Origin: Luscinia megarhynchos
Taxonomy: Eukaryota; Chordata; Aves; Passeriformes; Turdidae
Reading direction: 5' to 3'
NCBI GenBank assembly: GCA_034336665.1
Contig: CM067568.1
Coordinates: 13,301,983 to 13,365,982 of the forward strand
Length of the DNA: 64,000 bases
Shown here: positions 63,501-64,000 of the stretch, one piece after another
Position numbering within the stretch: position 1 is the stretch's first letter
How the letters are laid out: the number at the start of each line of letters is the position of its first letter
Position numbers and translations under genes: made by a program
The notes under the pieces: model-generated
The model's input: only the letters and a program-made list of their open reading frames with translations
Told to the model about the DNA's origin: nothing
The model's database searches: none

Positions 63501-63854
63501 TTTTTCATAACAGGAGAAGGAGGGAAAAATAATGTTTTGCTAAGAAAAAAAGAATGAATTCTTTATAGTAGGGGACAAAAGGAAAAAGGGTCAAGCTGCA
63601 CTGAAGATTAGCCTTTTTTATTGGGTCTATAAACAGTGAATGTAGAGCACATCTGCTCTCTTCTAAATGAGTCTGGCAAACTTAGAGCAAATTTTCTAGG
63701 CAGTAGTAAAATTTCTTCCAATGTTTTAGATTTAAATAATTGTTTTCTGCAGCATGTGGGGCTTGCTCAGATCAAATTCCCAAATGTCAAGAAGGAGAAA
63801 TTCTCATTGTGGATGGCAACACTACTGACAGGTGTTGCCCTACATACCAGTGCA
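435..63854 (+). CDS. OTOG: Otogelin gene, partial (37 internal coding exons; both ends outside the window)
   Basis: Secreted multidomain glycoprotein, homologous to gel-forming mucins and von Willebrand factor, known as a component of the tectorial membrane, otoconial membranes and cupulae of the inner ear. The spliced reading shows, in order: C8, TIL, VWC-like, VWD, C8, TIL modules, VWD, C8, AbfB-like domain, Cys-rich TIL-like module, a very long Ser/Thr/Pro domain, VWC-like, VWD, C8, TIL and repeated Cys modules. This matches my memory of vertebrate otogelin almost block for block; the long mucin exon excludes the paralogue OTOGL. Exons were placed by reading protein homology, then checking GT/AG sites and codon phase at each junction. 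The frame is continuous except for three +1 breaks (51448-51515, 54913-54916, 59118). The remaining introns of 0.27-1.7 kb not listed separately are AT-rich and show no recognisable gene. The N-terminal signal peptide and first VWD, and the C-terminal CTCK, are not in the window. Identity is very likely; functional intactness is not established. Confidence 0.95.
1340..1465 (+). CDS. OTOG: OTOG exon w2: first TIL (trypsin-inhibitor-like) domain
   Basis: Codes [20 protein letters not shown] and continues through [10 protein letters not shown]. The spacing of cysteines and the closing GCYCPDG are the TIL signature that follows each C8 in VWF-like proteins. The acceptor is TTTCAG and the donor GTGAGT; phase is 1 in and 1 out, so the exon could be skipped without losing frame. 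Confidence 0.93.
1466..3301. other. Intron w2/w3 with LTR-like insertion
   Basis: 1.8 kb intron. Apart from the LTR-like element described separately (about 1938-2680) it is unremarkable AT-rich sequence; no coding homology was seen. The two short forward open frames at 2418-2796 fall inside or next to the LTR-like segment and look accidental. Confidence 0.7.
1938..2680. mobile_element. ERV-type LTR-like interspersed element (songbird type)
   Basis: A segment of about 740 bases whose wording I recognise from abundant solo LTRs in songbird genomes: it begins near TGCCCTGGTTTGAAGGACAG, contains an inverted pair around 2151-2180 (ACACCCTGTCAGTCAGGGTG), and runs through a GGAGGGAGGATGGGTTG tract near 2455. 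No viral gene is present next to it, so it would be a solitary LTR. Recognition is from memory; exact ends, orientation and family need a repeat-library search. The inverted pair could alternatively be part of a small local hairpin. It lies wholly in an intron and does not touch an exon. Confidence 0.6.
3302..3410 (+). CDS. OTOG: OTOG exon w3: VWC-like linker, first part
   Basis: Reads [20 protein letters not shown] then [14 protein letters not shown]. The PTDCPC-YHG pattern begins the short Cys-rich linker (E/VWC-like) between TIL and the next VWD. Acceptor TTCTAG, donor GTGAGT; phase 1 in, 2 out. Confidence 0.92.
4204..4250 (+). CDS. OTOG: OTOG exon w4: VWC-like linker, second part
   Basis: A 47-base exon coding [16 protein letters not shown], the C-x-C...W-x-C...C end of the linker. 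It contains one N-glycosylation sequon (NFT). Acceptor TTTCAG, donor GTATGT; phase 2 in, 1 out. Too short to be found without the flanking exons, but both phases fit. Confidence 0.9.
4716..4861 (+). CDS. OTOG: OTOG exon w5: start of second VWD domain
   Basis: Reads [20 protein letters not shown] and on to QSAPCGQ. GD-H-x-x-TFDG-x-x-Y-x-F is the hallmark N-terminal strand of a VWD domain, with the calcium-site Asp. Acceptor TGCCAG, donor GTGGGA; phase 1 in, 0 out. The exon is clearly richer in CpG than the intron around it (several CG between 4760 and 4815). Confidence 0.95.
4862..10172. other. Intron w5/w6 (5.3 kb)
   Basis: AT-rich intron with a 13-base T run at 7570-7582. Short open frames occur on both strands (for example 5009-5404 on the minus strand) but show no Cys pattern, domain or splice-compatible context. 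I see no exon, RNA gene or clear repeat in it. Confidence 0.6.
10173..10305 (+). CDS. OTOG: OTOG exon w6: second VWD, middle
   Basis: Reads [20 protein letters not shown] then [20 protein letters not shown]. Beta-strand rich VWD core following the CGQ of w5 in phase 0. Acceptor TTGCAG, donor GTAAGG, leaving phase 1. Confidence 0.95.
11286..11463 (+). CDS. OTOG: OTOG exon w7: second VWD, calcium-loop end
   Basis: Reads [20 protein letters not shown], then [16 protein letters not shown] and [24 protein letters not shown]-xx-DDF is the conserved VWD closing loop. The open frame runs on to a stop at 11510, but a donor GTATGC after 11463 leaves phase 2, and joining to w8 restores L-S-P-A-G as expected. 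Acceptor CCCCAG. Confidence 0.92.
11464..13195. other. Intron w7/w8 (1.7 kb)
   Basis: The coding frame of w7 continues for 15 codons past the donor before a stop, which an exon predictor could mistake for exon. A pyrimidine-rich AG at about 11784 is followed by stops in the required frame and was not used. Otherwise no feature seen. Confidence 0.6.
13196..13320 (+). CDS. OTOG: OTOG exon w8: VWD/C8 junction
   Basis: Codes [20 protein letters not shown] then [28 protein letters not shown] is the FG-SW-type end of a VWD; the DPCD begins the C8. The acceptor is AAAAG after 13195 (start phase 2); a neighbouring CAG at 13203 would give the wrong phase. Donor GTGGGC, phase 1. No useful open frame starts here, so it was found only by homology. 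Confidence 0.9.
14237..14449 (+). CDS. OTOG: OTOG exon w9: second C8 domain
   Basis: Reads [40 protein letters not shown] and [19 protein letters not shown]. Eight spaced cysteines and the YAHHC helix define C8. Acceptor GTGTAG, donor GTGAGT; phase 1 in and out. Confidence 0.95.
16002..16167 (+). CDS. OTOG: OTOG exon w10: second TIL domain
   Basis: Reads [20 protein letters not shown], then [18 protein letters not shown]. Classic TIL cysteine pattern ending GCACPPG. Acceptor GGACAG, donor GTGGGT; phase 1 in, 2 out. Confidence 0.95.
16663..16737 (+). CDS. OTOG: OTOG exon w11: VWC-like linker, first part
   Basis: Codes [20 protein letters not shown] then SLGK. The E-CPC-Y-F-G-x-x-YPPG motif parallels w3 and w14 and marks the linker after a TIL. 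Acceptor TTCCAG, donor GTAAGA; phase 2 in, 2 out. Confidence 0.93.
18023..18066 (+). CDS. OTOG: OTOG exon w12: linker, 44-base exon
   Basis: Codes [15 protein letters not shown], the C-x-C...G...M-x-C tail of the linker. Acceptor TTGCAG, donor GTGAGT; phase 2 in, 1 out. Short, but phases and motif both fit. Confidence 0.9.
18548..18701 (+). CDS. OTOG: OTOG exon w13: third TIL-like domain
   Basis: Reads [20 protein letters not shown], then [18 protein letters not shown] and [10 protein letters not shown]. Two N-glycosylation sequons (NCS and NLT). Acceptor is a run of C followed by AG at 18546-18547; donor GTGAGT; phase 1 in, 2 out. Confidence 0.94.
18702..25839. other. Intron w13/w14 (7.1 kb, largest in the window)
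   Basis: AT-rich. It holds a possible truncated CR1 3' tail (about 20738-20799) and a T run near 23748. A minus-strand frame at 20129-20425 and plus frames such as 24537-24722 have no domain signature. No RNA gene or exon seen. Confidence 0.55.
20738..20799 (+). mobile_element. Possible 5'-truncated CR1 LINE 3' end
   Basis: The text around TTCAAACCTGAATGGTTCTA followed by TGATTCTAG resembles the 3' end of CR1 elements, which close on a repeated ATTCTATG-type octamer. Only about 60 bases match from memory and just one to two octamer-like units are present, so the assignment is tentative. Confidence 0.35.
25840..25947 (+). CDS. OTOG: OTOG exon w14: TIL end and VWC-like linker
   Basis: Reads [20 protein letters not shown] then [15 protein letters not shown]. 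The [14 protein letters not shown] motif parallels w3 and w11. Acceptor GATAG with an upstream T tract, donor GTAAGT; phase 2 in, 2 out. Confidence 0.95.
25948..29981. other. Intron w14/w15 (4.0 kb)
   Basis: Contains a 15-base T run (26005-26019), an ATTTTT-type simple repeat (about 26200-26226), and a GC-richer tract at about 26650-27150 with accidental open frames on both strands. Another T run is at 27286-27298. No exon with fitting phase was found between w14 and w15. Confidence 0.55.
26005..26019. repeat. Poly(T) tract, 15 bases
   Basis: Uninterrupted T run in the intron just after w14. No retroposon body was recognised next to it. Confidence 0.8.
29982..30120 (+). CDS. OTOG: OTOG exon w15: start of third VWD domain
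   Basis: Reads [20 protein letters not shown], then [18 protein letters not shown] and CKVYLVK. The first part closes the linker; [15 protein letters not shown] starts the VWD. Acceptor TTTCAG, donor GTGAGG; phase 2 in, 0 out. The last 120 bases hold about a dozen CG dinucleotides, far above the rest of the window. Confidence 0.96.
30387..30521 (+). CDS. OTOG: OTOG exon w16: third VWD, strand core
   Basis: Reads [20 protein letters not shown], then [20 protein letters not shown]. Beta-rich VWD core. Acceptor CTTCAG, donor GTAAGT; phase 0 on both sides. One in-frame block of 45 codons. Confidence 0.95.
30522..31586. other. Intron w16/w17
   Basis: About 1.1 kb of AT-rich sequence with no recognisable exon, repeat or RNA gene. 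Confidence 0.55.
31587..31733 (+). CDS. OTOG: OTOG exon w17: third VWD, middle
   Basis: Reads [20 protein letters not shown] then [20 protein letters not shown]. The [13 protein letters not shown] strand matches otogelin VWD3. Acceptor GAACAG, donor GTAGGT; phase 0 on both sides. Confidence 0.95.
31878..31896. repeat. Poly(T) tract, 19 bases
   Basis: Longest homopolymer I saw in the window; it lies in the intron between w17 and w18, more than 400 bases from the next acceptor, so it is not a polypyrimidine tract in use. Confidence 0.85.
32306..32425 (+). CDS. OTOG: OTOG exon w18: third VWD, closing loop
   Basis: Reads [20 protein letters not shown] then [21 protein letters not shown] and FGNSW are the VWD closing motifs. 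Acceptor TCTCAG, donor GTACAT; phase 0 on both sides. Confidence 0.96.
33283..33399 (+). CDS. OTOG: OTOG exon w19: third C8, first half
   Basis: Reads [20 protein letters not shown] then [17 protein letters not shown]. The pattern C...F..C...L....F..CHP is the C8 first half. Acceptor TTTTAG... (AG at 33281-33282), donor GTGAGT; phase 0 on both sides. Confidence 0.95.
34229..34385 (+). CDS. OTOG: OTOG exon w20: third C8, second half
   Basis: Reads [20 protein letters not shown], then [20 protein letters not shown] and WRSPRVC. C-x-x-DTCGC...GGDCEC is the C8 core. Acceptor TTCCAG, donor GTAAGT; phase 0 in, 1 out. Confidence 0.96.
35342..35368 (+). CDS. OTOG: OTOG exon w21: 27-base microexon
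   Basis: Codes only PYDCEYFNK with its junctions. A long T tract ends in TTTTAG before it and GTAAGT follows it; phase 1 in, 1 out. The peptide matches the short Y-D-C-x-F-F-N-K link between the third C8 and the AbfB-like region in otogelin, so it is real despite its size. Phase 1-1 means its skipping would delete nine residues, including one cysteine, without a frameshift. Confidence 0.9.
35369..37975. other. Intron w21/w22 (2.6 kb)
   Basis: Includes a GC-richer tract at about 35700-35960 with an accidental 76-codon frame. I could not assign the tract to a repeat family. The rest is AT-rich without recognisable content. Confidence 0.5.
37976..38143 (+). CDS. OTOG: OTOG exon w22: region before the AbfB-like domain
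   Basis: Reads [20 protein letters not shown], then [20 protein letters not shown] and [13 protein letters not shown]. It corresponds to the otogelin segment after the third C8; it contains no cysteine. Acceptor CCACAG, donor GTAAAG; phase 1 in, 1 out. Confidence 0.93.
38144..40160. other. Intron w22/w23 (2.0 kb)
   Basis: AT-rich, with a 16-base T run at 39424-39439. Overlapping short frames at 38314-38605 on both strands have no domain signature. Nothing else seen. Confidence 0.5.
40161..40439 (+). CDS. OTOG: OTOG exon w23: AbfB-like beta-trefoil domain
   Basis: Reads [20 protein letters not shown], then [20 protein letters not shown] and [10 protein letters not shown]. The V/I-S-F-E-x-A-x-RP-x-(Y/F)FL pattern and repeated S-F-E-S-x-x-x-P-x-x-F-I units are those of the arabinofuranosidase-B type trefoil fold found in otogelin; in fungi the family binds arabinose side chains, but no carbohydrate ligand is established here. 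Acceptor is a 14-base T tract then CAG; donor GTAGGT after 40439 (phase 1). A donor four bases later would shift phase. Confidence 0.93.
40440..47475. other. Intron w23/w24 (7.0 kb)
   Basis: Holds a minus-strand CR1 fragment (about 45262-45442) and a less AT-rich stretch at about 41900-42920 that could be conserved noncoding sequence. Short frames such as 46321-46626 or 44790-45099 show no cysteine pattern matching otogelin. No exon seen. Confidence 0.55.
45262..45442 (-). mobile_element. CR1-like LINE fragment, antisense
   Basis: The plus strand reads like the complement of a CR1 reverse-transcriptase end: CTCAAGGCCCTGCACCATCT, a tract ending in GGGCACTCTCTAACAGCTGA, and AAAACTGCACACAGGGCTTG followed by AGGTGAGGCTGTGCCAG. 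This order of phrases is typical of avian CR1 copies. It is diverged, without a visible octamer tail, so old and truncated. Orientation inferred from memory of the CR1 sense strand. Confidence 0.75.
47476..47593 (+). CDS. OTOG: OTOG exon w24: Cys-rich TIL-like module, first part
   Basis: Reads [20 protein letters not shown] then [29 protein letters not shown] is a very characteristic otogelin stretch. Acceptor TTTCAG, donor GTAAGT; phase 1 in, 2 out. It joins the AbfB exon to the module before the mucin domain. Confidence 0.96.
48203..48282 (+). CDS. OTOG: OTOG exon w25: Cys-rich TIL-like module, second part
   Basis: Reads [20 protein letters not shown] then CVYFED. C-x-P-x-CP...LDE-T-x-RCV closes the TIL-like fold. 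Acceptor TTTTAG, donor GTATGT; phase 2 in, 1 out. The last cysteine is completed by the first two bases of the mucin exon. Confidence 0.95.
48685..52413 (+). CDS. OTOG: OTOG exon w26: giant mucin-like Ser/Thr/Pro exon, with a frame break
   Basis: One 3.7 kb exon coding about 1,240 residues rich in Ser, Thr, Pro and Ala, with no cysteine until the final TCT. Expected to be heavily O-glycosylated and extended; N-glycosylation sequons such as NIS, NVS, NLT, NVT, NTT and NIT are scattered through it. There is no obvious tandem repeat unit. It begins after TTTCAG (phase 1) with IEPADDSLP and ends before GTGAGT (phase 0). The frame used from the start stops at 51516-51518, while the next frame is open from 51448 to the exon end with the same composition; removing one base within 51448-51515 would join them, and the exon length carries exactly one surplus base. 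The T run 51448-51452 or C run 51465-51469 are likely sites. Composition favours the earlier site, because [16 protein letters not shown] looks mucin-like and the alternative reading does not. Confidence 0.93.
53054..53222 (+). CDS. OTOG: OTOG exon w27: VWC-like module after the mucin domain
   Basis: Reads [20 protein letters not shown], then [20 protein letters not shown] and [11 protein letters not shown]. The closing CCP-x-WEC is VWC-like. Two sequons (NKS, NAT). Acceptor ATCTAG, donor GTAAGT; phase 0 in, 1 out. Confidence 0.95.
54160..54296 (+). CDS. OTOG: OTOG exon w28: start of fourth VWD domain
   Basis: Reads [20 protein letters not shown] then [25 protein letters not shown]-x-x-x-ALFKEA-YI is the fourth VWD start. 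The usual Phe of TFDG is Tyr here. Acceptor CCTTAGG (AG at 54158-54159), donor GTAACT; phase 1 in, 0 out. Confidence 0.95.
54826..54916 (+). CDS. OTOG: OTOG exon w29: fourth VWD, middle; one surplus base
   Basis: Reads [20 protein letters not shown] then [10 protein letters not shown]. Acceptor CCACAG, donor GTAAGT. The family joins a Lys here directly to I/V-T-V of the next exon in phase 0, but this exon ends one base later (AAA G) in phase 1. One extra A in 54913-54915 would explain it; as written, joining to w30 gives a stop at 55317-55319. A possible 32-base microexon at 55079-55110 is the alternative. Confidence 0.88.
55079..55110 (+). CDS. Possible 32-base microexon (alternative to a frame break)
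   Basis: Between w29 and w30, TTCCAAG is followed by 32 bases and a good donor CAG|GTAAGC. Read with the phase-1 base left by w29 it gives [11 protein letters not shown] and ends in phase 0, exactly what w30 needs. The acceptor is weak, and the eleven residues, with an added cysteine inside a VWD strand, have no counterpart in the otogelin sequences I remember. I rate an indel in w29 as more likely. Confidence 0.25.
55282..55465 (+). CDS. OTOG: OTOG exon w30: fourth VWD, late part
   Basis: Reads [20 protein letters not shown], then [20 protein letters not shown] and EPGALGLC. An in-frame stop directly before the first codon fixes the acceptor at TTTTAG (55280-55281). Donor GTAAGT; phase 0 in, 1 out. 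The GLC begins the closing VWD loop. Confidence 0.94.
55466..57993. other. Intron w30/w31 (2.5 kb)
   Basis: AT-rich with somewhat GC-richer patches around 56560-56720 and 56930-57000. Forward frame 57418-57768 lacks any otogelin-like pattern and a fitting acceptor. No exon, repeat family or RNA gene recognised. Confidence 0.5.
57994..58214 (+). CDS. OTOG: OTOG exon w31: fourth VWD end and C8 start
   Basis: Reads [20 protein letters not shown], then [20 protein letters not shown] and [23 protein letters not shown]...NDL closes the [11 protein letters not shown] and the following cysteines start the fourth C8. Acceptor TCATAG, donor GTATGT; phase 1 in, 0 out. Confidence 0.94.
59082..59221 (+). 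CDS. OTOG: OTOG exon w32: fourth C8, second half; one surplus base
   Basis: The first part reads [12 protein letters not shown]; then the frame would stop at 59124-59126. Dropping A59118 gives W-A-R-D-T-E-Y and continues [20 protein letters not shown] to RSSDYC, an uninterrupted match to the family. The exon is 140 bases, one more than phases require. Acceptor CCTTAG, donor GTAAGT; phase 0 in, 1 out. So the exon is real, but broken in this sequence. Confidence 0.92.
60022..60216 (+). CDS. OTOG: OTOG exon w33: last TIL domain
   Basis: Reads [20 protein letters not shown], then [20 protein letters not shown] and CIPEEKC. Ten cysteines and [12 protein letters not shown] form a TIL. Acceptor TCCTAG, donor GTATAT; phase 1 in and out. 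Confidence 0.95.
61092..61304 (+). CDS. OTOG: OTOG exon w34: VWC-like Cys module
   Basis: Reads [20 protein letters not shown], then [20 protein letters not shown] and [11 protein letters not shown]-x-x-W...CC...C and the closing TCCP are VWC-like. Acceptor TCTAG, donor GTAAGT; phase 1 in and out. Confidence 0.95.
61305..62052. other. Intron w34/w35
   Basis: 0.75 kb, AT-rich, ending in a 15-base T run (62021-62035) that serves as the polypyrimidine tract for w35. Antisense frame 61214-61630 overlaps w34 and is a shadow. Confidence 0.5.
62053..62157 (+). CDS. OTOG: OTOG exon w35: repeated Cys module 1
   Basis: Reads [20 protein letters not shown] then [14 protein letters not shown]. Ends with CCPSY-x-C, the shared motif of w34 to w37. 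Acceptor GTGACAG, donor GTAGGT; phase 1 in and out. Confidence 0.95.
62508..62618 (+). CDS. OTOG: OTOG exon w36: repeated Cys module 2
   Basis: Reads [20 protein letters not shown] then [12 protein letters not shown]. Same layout as w35: C...C...P-x-C...CC-x-SY-x-C. Acceptor TTTCAG, donor GTATAG; phase 1 in and out. Confidence 0.95.
62619..63752. other. Intron w36/w37
   Basis: 1.1 kb, AT-rich, no recognisable exon or repeat. Several AATAAA-like strings occur (for example near 63054), but the gene continues beyond, so they are not taken as terminal polyadenylation signals. Confidence 0.5.
63753..63854 (+). CDS. OTOG: OTOG exon w37: repeated Cys module 3 (last in window)
   Basis: Reads [20 protein letters not shown] then [11 protein letters not shown]. 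Same module as w35 and w36. Acceptor CTGCAG, donor GTAAGT; phase 1 in, 1 out, so at least one more exon must follow outside the window. Confidence 0.95.
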
Positions 63855-64000
63855 GTAAGTTTGACTTGATTTTATATTTTAAATAACAGAGAAAATGGGA
63901 AATTTTGTGGTGTAGATGTTCAAAGTGGTGGATTAGAGATCCAGCTCCACTTGCTGTATAAGCAAGCTATCATCTGTAGTCCTGAACAAATAATCTTTAC
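63855..64000. other. Start of the next intron
   Basis: Sequence after the GTAAGT donor of w37 to the window end; no exon visible. Confidence 0.7.

Noticed and set aside
435..63854. Identification as the paralogue OTOGL
   Set aside because: OTOGL lacks a mucin exon of this size; the linker and AbfB-region residues also match otogelin better, as far as I can recall.
1..64000. CRISPR arrays, operons, tRNA or rRNA genes
   Set aside because: No regularly spaced direct repeats, no tRNA-like cloverleaf and no rRNA sequence noticed; the window is vertebrate intron and exon sequence.

Overview
The window is vertebrate genomic DNA, almost certainly avian. It is AT-rich and CpG-poor, has short exons in kilobase introns, and carries a CR1-type repeat fragment. 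A long interspersed segment at about 1938-2680 looks like an ERV LTR that I know from songbird genomes, so I lean towards a passerine; that last step is from memory and is not proven here. No bacterial-style operon, CRISPR array, tRNA or rRNA is visible.

I see one gene, on the + strand, filling the whole window and running off both ends: otogelin (OTOG), a secreted gel-forming glycoprotein of the inner-ear acellular membranes. I could place 37 coding exons (called w1 to w37 here) from 435 to 63854. They sum to about 8.6 kb, or roughly 2,870 codons. Except at three places, every junction has a GT donor, an AG acceptor and a matching codon phase. The first exons (signal peptide, EGF-like part, first VWD) lie upstream of the window. 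The last ones (further Cys modules and the CTCK knot) lie downstream.

Layout: 435-544 end of the first C8; 1340-4250 TIL and VWC-like linker; 4716-13320 second VWD; 14237-14449 second C8; 16002-25947 TIL/linker modules; 29982-32425 third VWD; 33283-34385 third C8; 35342-40439 AbfB-like beta-trefoil region; 47476-48282 Cys-rich TIL-like module; 48685-52413 one giant exon coding a cysteine-free Ser/Thr/Pro-rich mucin-like domain of about 1,240 residues; 53054-53222 VWC-like; 54160-57994 and on, fourth VWD; 57994-59221 fourth C8; 60022-63854 a series of phase 1-1 Cys-rich exons. The giant mucin exon plus the AbfB block identify OTOG rather than its shorter paralogue OTOGL.

The most notable observation is that the otherwise intact frame breaks three times, each time by one extra base: in the mucin exon between 51448 and 51515, at the 3' end of w29 (A run 54913-54915), and inside w32 (A at 59118). 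All three lie within 8 kb and have the same sign. This points first to insertion-type sequencing errors in the assembly and second to recent decay of the gene. A 32-base phase-compatible microexon (55079-55110) is an alternative explanation for the second break.
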